This document shows, one piece after another, positions 22,676 to 35,098 of a stretch of 64,000 bases of DNA. The position numbers and the translations under genes are program-made. This DNA is from Cycas panzhihuaensis (Eukaryota; Cycadophyta). The stretch lies in contig CM041465.1 in NCBI GenBank assembly GCA_023213395.1, positions 247,759,741 to 247,823,740 on the forward strand, given 5' to 3'. The notes below the pieces were generated by a model that did not search any database, was not told where the DNA came from, and saw only the letters and a program-made list of their open reading frames with translations. How positions within the stretch are numbered: the first letter of the stretch is position 1; each line of letters opens with the position of its first letter.

Positions 22676-24969
22676 TAGATGAGACTAATTCCTTCTGTTT
22701 TGAATTCTTCTTCAAGGGAGACTTAGAGTGGGTTTTACGAACCCTTGGTGACGGCCTTCACTCTCCGAAGGCAATCCAAGGATTGTTTAAGCTCACCACT
22801 ACAGATCAAGACTTTTCTGGAGTATTCTAAAGGCTGGAGATTATTATACTCTGATCTGAAATATTTTTCAAACCTTCTTCAGAGGTTTTGAGCTAGTTTA
22901 CTCACGTTTTTCTATGTTTTTTCACTAAAAACTAGATTTTTCAGTTGATTCTTCTTACAGATCAAGGTGCTGGCGTATTATGAAGAATTTTGAAGCTCAT
23001 TGACAGATTATCACAAGCCACCGACTCCTTGCAGGCTGTGAAGTAATTCTGGGCATTTTTTAGCCCTCAAACCCCACATAGAGAGTTCAATCTGCTCATA
23101 CATACTAGCTGGAGTCTCCTGCTTATCTGGAAAAGGCTGAACACCCCCTTAGTGGGTCCCACAAATGTTTACAAAGAAGAAAAGAGAGTGGAAGTTGTTG
23201 TACTTGCTGTGGTGTCACCCTCCAACTGTGAGCCTAGTTTTGGCTTCGAATCCTTTGGTCTCTTTCCTCAAATCTCTGATTGAGTTGAAATCAGACCTGA
23301 ACCTTCGAAGGAGGTGGGCGACCCTGCATGCAAGATTTCGGCCCAATCCATCAAGCCTTCACGGAGTTCTGTCTGCCTAAAACTCCACGGGAGCTGTCGC
23401 CATTCAACTTTATGTCTACGACATTTTCAAGAGTCTCTTAAAAAATTTCATAACTTTAAACTTTGGGTTATGTTATTAGGAATATTCCTAAGCATATTCC
23501 TAACTTAATAAACCTTTATTCCAAGGTTTACACTTAGACTTAAGTTTAAACATTAAAAATCACCTTTTTTTTAAAAGTCAAAATCAATATTTTTTTAGTG
23601 ATTTTTAGTCAAGTGACTCCATCAATCTTACTTTGGTGATCTTAAAGACTAAATCAAGCTTTCTAAAGTGTTCTAAACTCTGAAAAGTAATATTTTCCTT
23701 TTTTTAAAGCCTTCTCTTAGTCATTTAGACCTTTTAGCTTAATATTTTTTAAAGGAAAAATTAACTTTTTTCAGTGTTTTGAAGCTTAAAATCTTTATTG
23801 TATCTAGTGATTTCATCAAATCACTAAAGCTGAGCTAGTCACTTATCTTTGGAGATTAAATTTATTGGTCTAAGTCCTCATTCAAGGCTCCCTGCGTGGT
23901 GTTCTTGCTACTCAAGGTTGCAAAAAAAGTGAAATTTCAGCATTTTGGCATTTTTTGCCTTATTTAACACTTCATGTTGTACAAGTGTTAAAACGTCTTG
24001 GTAAAGTGATTTTTAAAGTGTCAACATTTTGTCAAAGTGATTTCTATCACTATCTTAACACTTTTTTTAAGGCACCTTGCATGGTGACCTATTGCCCTTA
24101 GTCACAAAGGGGGCTCAAAAATACTTTTACTTAATAAAATCACTTTATTTTGTTGATTGTTGGGACTATTTCGAAGTCTCAACACTTGGTGCTTGGCGTT
24201 TTCAGCTTGCAAGTGATTCTTCTTTCTTTCCTTCAAGCACTAAAAGGAACCCACTTGTGTTTTATACACAAAGACTTTGCACTTTCTTCATTGAAGCAGT
24301 TAGTATCTTCTTCAAAGTGCCTATATTTTCACATTGTACTTAAGCATTTTTTTTTACTTGGATTTGATAGCACTATTTTCACATTAAAGTGCTCTTGTAA
24401 ATCACTCAAAGTGTTCATTTTGATGTACTTGATTGCTTCTCATTGAATCTCTTTATTATTGTAAAATATTAAACCAAGCATCTACATCATCCAAGTATAA
24501 CTTATTCTAAAGTCCACTTAAATCTTTTAAAAGTGAACTTTAAAATCAAGTAGAAGAGGCCCAAAAAAGGTTCAAACCTTTCCTCTAAAATAACCTTAAG
24601 CTTGGTGCATTCCCTAGGGGACCAATAGGCCGTCTGATCAATGCCACGACAATTAAGGTTGCTTGAGGAAAGGAGGTTCGAAAAAGGGTGTTATTAGGTA
24701 CATGAATCCCAAGAAAAGCATGGTACGTCCATGCAGATCAACCCTAGCTGCCTTGTCCTATATTTGGCTTGGTCAACTGTTGGATCTCCTTTATAGATCA
24801 GGGTTGGACCAACTCTTTTGCCTAGTCCTCCACCCCTCATCACTCCATTCAGTTGTTGGATCTTCTAGTAAGATCAGGATTGTTGGTTTTGTTAGAAGGT
24901 GGAACTTAAGTGACGAAAGCACTGAGTTTTCAAGTCATCTGCTAGCTTCAAACTCTTTACAACTTAAAC
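22676..24969 (+). other. Copia-3 leader
   Basis: 2.3 kb homologous to the copia-1 leader, mostly AT-rich. It has the repeated GCACCTTGCATGGTGACC-type motif near 23886 and 24072. Two GATCT...AGATC stem-loop sequences lie at about 24780-24805 and 24855-24880, just before gag. A frame at 24663-24992 overlaps the gag start out of phase and matches the copia-1 leader frame. Confidence 0.7.
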
Positions 24970-25990
24970 ATGGTTGCTTTAAACATGCTTAATGCATGCA
25001 CAATCAAGTTGACAGGTCAAGGGAATTATCAAAATTAGAAGAGGCAAACACAAAACCTTTTAAAGATGAATGAACTTTGGGCTATGTTTCTAGTAGAATT
25101 CCTTTACCTGAACCTATGGAGATTGATGGTGGTGTTGCTGATCCTGATGCTGAATATGTTGTCACTGGGGAAGCCAAGGATGAAATAGCCTTGCCATTTT
25201 TACATATGGTTATTGATGTGAATGTTGACTAAAACATTTCAAATGCTGAAACATCTAAGGAAGCTTGGGACATTTTGTCGTCTTTGTATGAAAGGTGAGA
25301 TCAAGCTCACATATTGTTGGTCAAAGCAAAACTTTATTCCATAAAGCATGTAAAGCCTATGTCGGCATTTCTTGCTTCTATTTAAGAAATTTGTAATGAA
25401 TTAAATACTTCAGGCAAACCTGCTTCTAGGGATGAGCTTGTAACCACCACCATTCGAGCTTTGCCTAAAGATTTCAATGGCTTTATCTCATCTGTCACAC
25501 GAGATGGCTCTCTTTCTGGCATGTCCTTCAATCAACTAGAGAGTTTATTACTTCAAGAAGAGCAAATTTATGATAAAGAAAATGATGATGGTGCATCTAT
25601 TTCAGGAGCTTTCATGGCCAAATTAAAGGCCAAGCAAACTCTCAAACCTTCACTTACAAAACAGTTTGGGAATATGAACATTGGCACCTTAAAAGCCAAT
25701 GTTATTTGTCATTATTATGGCAAGGTTGGCCACATCGCTCCTGATTGTCAAAAGAGGAAAACCGACCTTCAACGTACACATCAGTAGCAGCCACATCAGA
25801 GACAATAGCAGCCTCATCAGCAATTCCAACAGCAGCAATGATTTCAACAACAGCAACAACACTATCCCCCTCAACCAAATCGAGGTGCCTATCAAGGAGG
25901 TCAAAGAGGAAGGGGGGGTTTCAGAGGTGGCAATCAATGCCACACAAATCAATTTGCAGAAGAGGATAAGCTACTTTGTGCTTATCACAC
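24970..25990 (+). pseudogene. Copia-3 gag
   Basis: ATG at 24970 reads MVALNMLNACTIKLTGQGNYQN and then a stop; copia-1 has the same protein. The frame 25461-25787 reads MPKDFNGFISSVTRDGSLSG, LLLQEEQIYDKENDD, then the knuckle CHYYGKVGHIAPDC with the second Cys changed to Tyr. A Gln-rich tract follows with stops. Gag would package RNA; this copy is defective. Confidence 0.88.
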
Positions 25991-26590
25991 TTCAAATGTT
26001 GATCAAACTTGGATCATCGACTTGGGGGCATCACATCACATGACTGGAAGTGAAGAACTTCTTCATGACATCAATGAAGGAAATGGTAAATTAGTAATTC
26101 TTGACAACAATGAATCAATGCAGATCTCTGGTATAGGCAAAGTTGCCTCATTTCATTCTTCTTCAAATCCTTCCTTAACATTTCCCAATGGTGATGCCTA
26201 CTTCATTGCTTCCATGGAGAAGAATTTGTTATCTGTTAGCTAATTGGACAAGCAACAGATGAGCATTTTGTTTAAAAATGGGAAATGTGTCATCAGTGAC
26301 AAGCATGATTAGGTTGTAGCCATTGGTCATGAAGGCCATGGCCTTTATAAGTTGGATGCAAATAATATAACTTCTTATTCTGCTTACTCTGTCACACCAT
26401 CATCAACAAAGATGCAACTTTGGCATCATCATCTAGGCCACTTGAGTTTATTAGACAATATCAAGTTGATGGTAAACAAGAACATGGTGCATGGACTTCC
26501 AAAGCTATATGGTTCAAAATGCCTTTGCGAAGCTTTTATAATGGGGACACAACATAGATTGCCTTTTCCTAAAGGCAAAGCATGGCGTGC
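25991..26590 (+). pseudogene. Copia-3 protease and pre-integrase
   Basis: The protease site reads WIIDLGASHHMTGSEE, with DLGA instead of DSGA, a damaging change next to the catalytic Asp. Then LLSVS, a stop, and after a second stop the ORF from 26352 with the zinc motif LWHHHLGHLSLLDN...KCLCEA. Confidence 0.9.
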
Positions 26591-27135
26591 ATCATATCCT
26601 TTGCAGCTGATACATTATGATTTATATGGACCTATGTCCACAACATCTTTTGGAGGAGCATTGTATTATATCTCCTTCATAGATGATTTCTCTCACAAAG
26701 TTTGGGTTTACTTCCTTAAACAGAAGTCAGAAGCATTTCAAAAATTCAAGGAATTCAAGCTTGAAGTAGAGAATGAATCTGACTATACAATCAAAATACT
26801 AAGGTCAGATAATGGAGGTGAATTCACTTCAAAAGAATTCACCTAATTCTGCAAGGATAATGGCATTCGAAGACAGCTCACTATTCCTCATACTCCTCAA
26901 CAAAACGAAGTCTCTGAACGTATGAATAGAACTTTGGCAAACAAAGCCGAAGCTATGGTGCATGCAAAAGGACTCACACGAGCATATTGGGCAGAAGCAT
27001 TCCACACAGTTGCTTATGTGGAAAATCGGAGTCCTACTTTAGCAATCGTCAACATCACACCAGAAGAAGCCTGATCTGGTAAAAAACTTACCGTCAGTCA
27101 CTTAAGGACATTTGGGTGTACTGCATATATGCACA
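26591..27135 (+). pseudogene. Copia-3 integrase core
   Basis: The catalytic residues are visible as LIHYDLYGP, RSDNGGEF and PQQNEVSERMN, with one stop after SKEFT (26846). The core is followed by AKGLTRAYWAEAFHTVAYVENR and another stop. Integrase would join cDNA to the target, giving the 5-bp duplication seen at the element ends. Confidence 0.9.
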
Positions 27136-27599
27136 TCCCTGATCAGCAAAGATCTAAGTTAGACAAACATCGTCTAAAATACATCTTTGTAGGCTATGCC
27201 ACTCATAGTAAAGCTTACAAGTTGTATGATCCTATTGGAAAGAAAATGCATCTCTCAAGAGATGTAATCTTTGTTGAAAAAGAGAATAAGGAGTTGGAAT
27301 CTACATCCATCCAATCTCCTCTTAATAAAGGTAAAAAGATTGTTGAGTGTTTCGTTCCCTCTCAATCTTCCACATCATGTACATCATCTACACCAACTGG
27401 ACCATCTACATCATGAGATGCTACTCCACTTGATCTTAGCACATCTTCTTTTGATCCGTCACTCAAAACAGAAGACATTGAGGTTCAAGTCACATCAGTT
27501 AAAAAATTGCCAAAATGGTTTACACAAACTGTTCAAGATGGCCAGATTATTGAAAGAAAACGTCCATCCAAATATAGGTAGCAAACCAATTATACACTC
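27129..27599 (+). pseudogene. Copia-3 integrase C-terminus and linker
   Basis: MHIPDQQRSKLDKH, KYIFVGYATHSKAYKLYDP and GKKMHLSRDVIF, then a Ser/Thr/Pro linker, one stop (27414-27416) and a second (27579-27581) before RT. Confidence 0.85.
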
Positions 27600-28496
27600 A
27601 TGGCTGATGTACTTTGTGTTGATGAACCCTCCACCTTTGAGGAGGCATCTCAAAATGACAATTGGAAAGCTACTATGGATGAAGAAATCCATTCTATTGA
27701 AAAGAATGGAACATGGGATTTGGTAGAATTGCCTAAGCATAAACAGGCAATCAATTGCAAATGGGTCTATAAGACCAAATTCCATTCTGATGGTACACTC
27801 AAGCGCCAAAAGGCGCGACTTGTTGCAAAGGGGTTCAAACAAAAAGAAGGCATTGACTATGAGGAGACTTCTGCACATGTTGCCAATATGAACACCATCA
27901 GACTCATCTTGGCCTTAGGTGCTCAATTCAAATGGCTAGCATATCAGATGGACGTGAAGAGCACCTTTCTCAATGACGATCTTCAGGAGGACGTATATTT
28001 GGAACAACCTCCTGGTTACAAAGTACAAGGCAAGGAGCACTTGGTTTGTCTCTTGAAAAAGGCTTTGTATGGTTTGAAACAAGCTCCTCGGGCATGGTAC
28101 TCCAAAATCGATGACTATTTTTTAAGACATGGTTTTCATCGATTCACATCAGACCCTAACTTGTACGTCAAAGTTGAGAAAGACTATGCTATCTTTATTG
28201 TCTTGTATGTTGATGACTTAGTGATCATTGGTAATGACACTAAGATGATACGCATTCTCCGGGATGATTTGAAGAGAACTTTCGAGATGACATATCTTGG
28301 ACTACTACATTATTTTCTAGGTTTTGAGGTATGGCAACAGCATGGCTCTATCTTCATGTCCCAAGCAAAATATTCTTGGAACATTTTGCAGCAGTTCAAG
28401 ATGCATGACTACAAACTAGCAGCAGCGCCTATGGAGAATAGAACAAAGCTTACTCTTAATGAGGAAGTTGAACTTGCAGATCCCACTCTTTACTGA
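27600..28496 (+). pseudogene. Copia-3 reverse transcriptase (298-codon ORF)
   Basis: An uninterrupted frame spanning essentially the entire copia RT: FEEASQNDNWKATMDEEIHS, KWVYKTKFHSDGTLKRQKARL, QMDVKSTFLNDDL, YGLKQAPRAWYSKI and the active site LYVDDLVIIGND, then GLLHYFLGFEVWQ and ILQQFKMHDYK. A TGA at 28494-28496 divides it from RNase H. It is the best-preserved RT of the copia elements here and could be recognised by any RT profile. Confidence 0.94.
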
Positions 28497-29197
28497 CAGT
28501 TGATTGGTAGCCTCATTTATCTCACCAACACCCGACTGGATATTTCATTTGCAGTTGGGATTTGTTCTAGATACATGTCTCAACCCAATCAGAAACATTG
28601 GAATGCAGCAAAACGCATACTCTCAAATACATCAAAGGAACATTGCAGCATGGCCTTCAGTATGCACATAATGAGGACTTCATCTTGGAAAAGTTCTTAG
28701 ATTCTGATTGGGCAGGTTGTCAGGATAGCCGGAGATCCACCTCGGGTTACTGCTTTACCCTTGGTTCAAGAGCTGTTTCATGGAGTTGCAAGAAGCAACC
28801 CAATGTTACCTTGTCCTCCACTGAAGCAGAATACAAAGCTGCTGTCAGCGCAACTTGTGAGGCTATTTGGCTACGGCGGATTCTTAGAGAGCTTAGACTT
28901 GAGCAAAATCACCCCACCAGGATATATTGTGACAATCAGAGTGTACTCAAGTTGGCCAAGAATCTAGTCTTTCATGCACGGACCAAACACATCAAGGTTC
29001 ATCATCACTTCATCATAGAGCATGTGCAGAATGGTGAGATCAACCTCCAGTACAAACCTACAGAGGAGCAGACAGCAGATATCTTTACCAAGCCTCTTGG
29101 TAAAGAAAATTTTGTAAAATTCAGAGATGGTCTTGGCGTCCGACTTAACATTGTAAGCTTGATGGGTGGGGTGTTAAACCTTATGTTTACATGTTAA
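28497..29197 (+). pseudogene. Copia-3 RNase H
   Basis: The first frame (28500-28700) reads MIGSLIYLTNTRLDISFAVG and SRYMSQPNQKHWNAAKRIL. A one-base shift leads to the 28598-29197 ORF: DSDWAGCQDSRRSTSGYCF, STEAEYKAAVSATCEAIWL, YCDNQSVLKLAKN, FHARTKHIKVHHHFIIEHV, TADIFTKPLGKENF. The ORF ends at 29197, inside the 3' LTR, a usual arrangement for copia. Only the single frameshift and the preceding stop separate it from an intact RT-RH. Confidence 0.93.
29161..29171 (+). other. Polypurine tract of copia-3
   Basis: GATGGGTGGGG directly precedes the 3' LTR start at 29172. Confidence 0.85.
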
Positions 29198-29720
29198 GTA
29201 TGTACTTTATTCACTTTATTCTTTCATTCATTATTTTGTACTTTATGGGGTGACTAATCACTTAAGTGATAAAGTGCACACCCACTTTCCTCCTAGTGAC
29301 ATAACATTGTAACTAAAGGGTCAAATGGACCCTCATGCATCTTTACTCACTTGAGAGCCTAAATGGACATGTCCTTCATGCATGACATGCAAGCCATGCA
29401 TTGCATGTACCTTCAATGTTTGCCACTTGTCAAACATTCAATGGTGTTAGGTAACCTCAGTTACTCTATATATTGAGACCTCTCCTCATGTCTCACATGT
29501 AGAGTTGAAGTGTAATGTTATGCTACCAATTTGCTAATCAATTGATATTCTTTGGAGTAGGACTAATTCCTTCTCCTCACACGGTATCATCTTGCTCCCT
29601 TGATCTTGGTCTTGCTTATCTTTAGTTTTTGCTCTTATGCTATCTAGAACTAGAGTGAACTATCTTCATGATCTTGGTTTTATAGGTCTTAGGCATTTTA
29701 ATCCTTTGGCCTTCTCAACA
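29172..29720 (+). repeat. 3' LTR of copia-3
   Basis: 549 bp, TGTTAAACC to CTCAACA, followed by TSD GGATT. Confidence 0.95.
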
Positions 29721-29909
29721 GGATTAACACCAAAATAATGTTACAACAATGTACAACATGTTTTGATATGAAACATTTAGTGTGTATTTATAATACACAA
29801 CTTGACTATGCATAGGACCCACCACAAAATACCAACATCATAATACAATTAATTGCACAAATGTGCATTATAACTTTGCCTCGTGAACATGAACCAAGCT
29901 ATTTCAACA
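29721..29909 (-). repeat. 3' LTR of copia-4, proximal piece
   Basis: It continues the LTR broken at 22112 and matches 35165-35362, ending CAACA. Joined length without the duplicated GGATT is about 281 bp against 264 bp for the 5' LTR; the extra bases include a short insertion near 29878-29892. Confidence 0.9.
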
Positions 29910-29920
29910 CTCCCCCATAA
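29910..29920 (-). other. Polypurine tract of copia-4
   Basis: TTATGGGGGAG on the minus strand precedes TGTTGAAATAGC. Confidence 0.85.
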
Positions 29921-30475
29921 TGCACATTTGGGAAGACTCCTAATTTTTCTCTAAATCAGCAATGCTTGAGCTTCGACAAGGCTTTGGTGAATATGTCTAC
30001 AATCTGGGCTTCGATTCTATAATATTGCAATTCAACTTGACCTTCTTGATCTCAATATGTTTTGTTCTACTGTGCAACACTGGATTCTTCATCATTGAAA
30101 TGGTACTTTGATTGTTTCAATGAATGATTGTGGGTCCACTTTGAGCTTGATGAGGGTCTTCTAGGATTCTCTTGAGCCAAATTGCTTCTCATGTTGCAAC
30201 TTCAACGACTTTATACTCTGCTTTTGCTATAGATAATGATATTGTAGGTTGCTTATTTGTATGCCAAGCAATCGCAATTGAACCCGTATTGAACATATAT
30301 CCTGATATTGATTTCCTATCTTCAATATCATTGGCCCAATCAACTTGTACTCATTCGAAGATGTGAACTGCAAACCATAATCCAACATTCCTTTGAAGCA
30401 TCTTAAATTCCAATGCTCTTCCTTGGGATCAGACATGAATTTTGAAATCAAATTAATTGTATAGGCTATGTCAGG
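29921..30475 (-). pseudogene. Copia-4 RNase H
   Basis: Frames read SKFMSDPKEEHWN and KGMLDYGLQF (30227-30451), then in another frame KSISGYMFNTGSIAIAWHTNKQPTIS, KAEYKVVEVATWEAIWLKRIL and KNPVLHSRTKHIEIK. Copia RNase H motifs are all present but frameshifted; a stop lies at the DNQS position. Confidence 0.82.
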
Positions 30476-31154
30476 TCAAGTATTTGTTAGATAAATCAAC
30501 CTTCCTATCAGTTGACAATACCAAGTAGAATCAACTAAAGGGGATCCTTCATTTTTACTCAACTTCAATCCAATATCAACAGGTGTAGCACTAGCATTAC
30601 GATCACTCATTTTGAATTTCTTCAGGATGTCCATTGCATATTTACTTTGTGACATATGTATGCCTTTATCACTTTTCCATGCTTCAATACCAAGAAAATA
30701 GTGTAGTTGCCTCAAGTCAATCATCTCAAATTCTAAATTCATATCTTTCTTAAATTCTTGGGCCAAATCATTGTTGTTTCCTATATGAATCAAATCATCA
30801 ACATATAGAGCAATGATCAGAATGGAATTATCTGTAGTCTTTATGTACAAGTTTGGATCAAAAGGATTCTTTTGAAACCTTTTGTCTTGAAAGTACTTGT
30901 CAATCGTAGAGTACCATGCTTTAGGAGCTTACTTTAATCCATACAACACTTTCTTCAAGTTGCAGACTAGATTTTCTTTCCCTAGAACTTCAAAACTTTT
31001 AGGTTGGGACACATAGATTTCCTCATTAACATATTTGTTAAGAAATGTCGATTTAACATCCATCTAGTAAATCAACCAACCCTGATGTGTAGCCAAGGAT
31101 TGAACACTCATGATCATATCCATCTTAGCTATCAGAGCAAAAGTTTCTTCATAA
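30476..31154 (-). pseudogene. Copia-4 reverse transcriptase
   Basis: The ORF at 30476-30850 contains the catalytic ALYVDDLIHIGNNND, then LRQLHYFLGIEAW, QSKYAMDILKKFKM and LIGRLIYLTNT. Upstream in other frames are VKSTFLNKYVNEEIYVSQPKS and YGLK followed by a stop where QAPKAWY should start. It forms the C-terminal two thirds of RT. Confidence 0.87.
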
Positions 31155-31808
31155 TCAATTCCTTCTTGTTGTGCATATCCCTTTGCAATAAGTTTTGTAG
31201 TACTTGTTGATTGAACCATTGGCCTTGTACTTGGTCTTGAACACCCATTTTGTTCTAATAACCTCCTTACCATCTGATAGCTCAACCAAATCCCATTTTT
31301 GGTTTCTATCAAGAGCATCAAATTCAGCCTCCATGGCTTGAACCCAATTTTCATCATTAGCTACTTTTGCAATTGTATGAGGTTCTTCATTTTGTATCGC
31401 TTGTGTCATCAATGCATAGTTCATTCTCGCTTGAGACCTTGTTCTTCTTCTTTCAAAGTCGGTGTCGAGCATATCACCTGCACTGTGACTTCTCACTAAC
31501 CATTTTGGACCTTGACTTGTGCTTGTGCTAGGATCTTCACTTGAACTAGGCATAATATGGCTTTTTGTCCACACTCTTGGACTTTGTCCTTGACTTGTAC
31601 TAATACTTGAGCTAGAACTAGTACTTGACTCTCCCTTTATATATTGAATAGGCTTAATCATCACTTGTTTTCCTTTGTCCACATCAATTTTGTATGTCGC
31701 ATGTTCATTAAATTTGACATCTCTATTCACAAATAACTTTTTTGCAAGTGGGTCAAATAAACAATAAGCTTTTTGTTCACTAGAGTAGCCTATGAAGATA
31801 GGTTTCAT
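31155..31808 (-). pseudogene. Copia-4 IN-RT linker and RT N-terminus
   Basis: A 217-codon ORF: MKPIFIGYSSEQKAYCLFDP, AKKLFVNRDVKFNEHATY, a Ser/Thr-rich linker (SSTSSSSSISTSQGQSP), then NEEPHTIAKVANDENWVQAM, LDRNQKWDLVEL and TKWVFKTKYKANGS. These are the standard joints between integrase and RT. It ends with a frameshift inside the RT motif AKGYAQQEGIDYEETF. Confidence 0.88.
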
Positions 31809-32640
31809 GCTTTTGCTCTATAGTTTCATTCTTCTTTCACTAGGAACATGAGTATATGCTACACAACCAAAGACTTTAGAATTGCTAACATCGGGCTTAT
31901 ATCCAGTCCAAGCTTCTTTAGGAGTTGAGTTTACTATGGCCTTCATGGGACTACTATTCAATAAATACACAACAATACTTGTTGCTTCAACACAAAATTC
32001 ATCATGTAATTTTATAGCCTTAAGCATGCATCTCCCCATTTCTAGAACAGTCCTTATCTTTCTCTCAACAACACCATTTTGTTAAGGAGTATAAGGTATT
32101 GAGAATTGCCTTCTAATTCCAACTTTATTGCAAAAATGTCTAAAGTCATTAGAAATAAACTCTCCCCCATTATCTGAATGGAGGATTTTCAACTTACAAC
32201 CACTTTGTCTCTAAGCCATAGTTCTAAATTCAACAAACTTCAAGAAGGTCTCTAATTTTTCCTTAAGAAAGTATACCCAATCTTTTCTTGTATAATCATC
32301 TGCCAAAATTATAAAATACGCGTCACTACCAATGGATGACATCTTCATTGATCTACACAAGTTAGTATGTATCATCTCAAAAGGATGCCTAGATCAGTGC
32401 TCAAAATCTAGAAATGAATATCTATGTTACTTCCCATGAACACAACCTTCACATAAATCTTTATTCCCTTTGATGAAAGGAAGTCCTCTTAACATATTGT
32501 TCTTTCTTAGATTGGCAAGACCACCATAATTTAGGTGACTATATTGATGATGCCATAACACACTCTCATCATCAATCGAAGCACTAAGTGATTAAAGACA
32601 AAGGACTAACTTTTACAATCTATCTTCTATCATTTCACCT
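31809..32640 (-). pseudogene. Copia-4 integrase
   Basis: The 31818-32039 ORF is the post-core part (FCVEATSIVVYLLNSSPMKAI, TPKEAWTGYKPDVSNSKVFG). Upstream are P-stop-QNGVVERK (Glu) at about 32070, HSDNGGEF (second Asp) at about 32165-32185 and the copia pre-integrase region near 32500. Stops interrupt each block. The core catalytic residues Asp and Glu are still visible. Confidence 0.82.
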
Positions 32641-33000
32641 TTGGCAACCAACATGTGATTTCTCACCTTATCTCTAATCTCACATTCACCATTATCAAAG
32701 ACAACTCTATACTTTTGTTCCATCATTTGACCAATGGATAATAAATTCTTCTTCAAACTAGGAATAAACAACACATTATGAATATTTTTGTTCTCACCAA
32801 TGTCACCACTCCTTGCCCTTGGACATCCTAAGTATTGTTGTCTCCAAAAGTTATTGTCCTCTTCCTGTCATCTTCCTCAATTTTTGAAAACAAGTCATCA
32901 TTGTAAGACAAGTGAGTAGAGCATCTTGAATCTATGTACCATAATGATTCTTTGTTTAAGCATTCAAACTAGTATAGAACAAATTCTCACTCCTCGACCT
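32641..33000 (-). pseudogene. Copia-4 protease region
   Basis: Degenerate frames around 32700-32950 include the sequence that follows the protease active site (NESLWYIDSRCSTHLSYND-like; Gly replaced by Arg). No frame longer than a few dozen codons. Assigned mainly by its position between gag and integrase. Confidence 0.6.
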
Positions 33001-33868
33001 CTAGGTAGTCCTCTCTATAGTTGTATTCATTGAATTATTCCTTTTACCATAACGCTCATTTGAATAGTGCCCAAAAATTCCACAATTATAGCAGGTCAAC
33101 ACAAAACCTCTTACTCTACCTCTTCCTTCAGATGTAGGAGCTCTGTTATTTCCTCTTCCTCTCAGAAGCTTGAAAATTTTGAGGATTCGATCTCCTAAAT
33201 CTTCCGCTCAAGCGTGTCGTCGAGGCAAATGCTTACTCTAAATTTTCATTGGAACTTTGCTTTATTTCCTCTACTATGAGTAGCATAGCAAGAAGTTGAT
33301 CAACCGTAAGTGTGGACAAGTCTTTAGTGACTTCTATGGTTGTCACAATATTCTCAAACTTCTTAATTTCAGCTACACACCTTAGAATTTTCTCTACGAC
33401 TCTTTGTTTTGAGACTTATTCCCTTAGAGCTTGCATTTGATTCACTAGGTCTTGAATTCTAGTGACAAAATCATTGATTGACTAAGAAGCACGCATTCTA
33501 AGGTTCTTAAAGTTCCTTCTTGTTGTTTGTAATCTTGCACTTATTGCATGTTCATAAGTTGTTTTTAAAGTATCCCAAGCTTGCTTAGCTGTTACTCCAC
33601 TTAGAAGACGAGGGTATATTTCTTCCTCTGGATTTGCATAAATAAATTCAAGTGCAAGAGCATTCTTCATTTCAAGTTCTGCTTTTTGTTTTTGTTGATC
33701 AGCAATCAATTGTATACCAGGTGATGCTGGAGTTGGAAGAGTAAAGCCATATAACACTATGTCCTAAAATCCTCTACTAGTTAACAAAATTTGCATTTTC
33801 GTAGACCACATCAAATAGTATTTTCCATTGAAGTTGGGGTCAATAAAGAGTACTTGATATGAAGCCAT
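33001..33868 (-). pseudogene. Copia-4 gag
   Basis: ATG at 33868 reads MASYQVLFIDPNFNGKYY...MWSTKMQILL, then a stop, and the ORF 33482-33757 with NALALEFIYANPEEEIYPRL and AKQAWDTLKTTYEHAISARLQ (UBN2-type Gag). A knuckle near 33058-33100 reads CYNCGIFGHYSNER with the final Cys changed to Arg. A different family from the copia-1/3 Gag. Confidence 0.86.
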
Positions 33869-35086
33869 TGTATTGATCAAATGAACAACCAAAAGTGCAA
33901 AAATTCACCTCAAATGCAAACAAGATAGGCCACGCAATCACACAAATCTATCAACCAGATGATAGCTACCCTATCCTAGATTTTAGGACCTCCTTCTGCC
34001 TCCTAGTCCTTTATAGGACTCAATATCCAAATTACAACAAATTCCTTAAAAAAATTGCTTTATAATAACCTTCTAGGGTTCAAAATTTAGTTGCCATAGG
34101 GCCAAAAAATAGGCAAAAAGATGATGTAGAGAGTGCAAAAAAAAATTTGTTTAATTACCATGTAGGAATCAGGTACAAAGACTCAACTTTGGACTAAAAT
34201 TTCTCTATGAAAATAGTTCCAAAATATATTAAACCATATATTAAAACGACGAGCTTTGAGTCAAGATTCTAACAGTTTAGAAAGTTCGAAAAATGGACTC
34301 CAATAACTCAAGATATTAAAGAAAGTGTACAAGTACCTTTCTGAAAAATGAAATTGGCAAGTTAGGGTTTAACATCCTTCATTAAAATAGCAATAACTTT
34401 TAAACTAGATCTCTAAATTGAAAATATTATTTTTCCTGAGTAATCTATATTTCAAACCACATCAATTCAAAAAATATTTGAGGTCATTTGGATACCTGTA
34501 GCAATAGTTATGGCCTTTTTAATATGGGTCACAATTAGGGTTTCTGGGGATTGCAACAATATTTGTTACTAAAATGCTAATAACATTTTACTCCAATATT
34601 TTATGGATTTGAAACCACTTCCAACAGAAAGTAGACACCGAGATGCATAAATTCAAAAACAATTTGAGGTCAATTGAACACCTATAGCCAAAATTATGGC
34701 TATTTGAAGTTGTATTAGCAGATTTTAGACTCCAAAGATAGCAACGAACAACAAGCCAAAACTAAATTCTCTGCAATTTTTGTAATTTCACTCCAAAACC
34801 TATAGTATAACCACTCAAAATTTGTAGAATAGGCATGGTCAACTCAAATTCATGATTACTTTTCCAAAATTCATCTATTTATATTCCTGAAAATAAATTG
34901 CAAATGATACTCAAAACTTTTTTTTCACATTTAGAGTTAGGGTTTCTGTCTTAAACCCTAAATTAGCAGATACAATACACCACAGGCAACTGTCAAATAG
35001 GCTCTACTAAGCCACCTCCACACAACACTGACAATCGACAAACCTACAAAACATAAGACTTGCAACATACCTTGCTTCTCACTGTG
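33869..35086 (-). other. Copia-4 leader, no gene seen
   Basis: 1.2 kb AT-rich sequence between primer site and gag. No conserved frame was recognised. Confidence 0.65.
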
Positions 35087-35098
35087 GCTCTGATACCA
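35087..35098 (-). other. Primer binding site of copia-4
   Basis: TGGTATCAGAGC on the minus strand, adjacent to the LTR end CTACA; the match to methionine tRNA continues with CACAG. Confidence 0.92.

Larger units (their letters stand above)
22113..29720 (+). mobile_element. Copia-3, full-length element inserted in the copia-4 LTR
   Basis: A complete plus-strand element with two 549-bp LTRs, primer site, 2.3-kb leader, gag-pol and polypurine tract, and a perfect TSD GGATT (22108-22112 and 29721-29725). It is the same family as copia-1 and the solo LTR but a distinct subfamily. RT and RNase H are close to intact; gag, protease and integrase carry stops. The LTRs differ at roughly 20 sites by eye. 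It is the youngest layer of its nest. Confidence 0.96.
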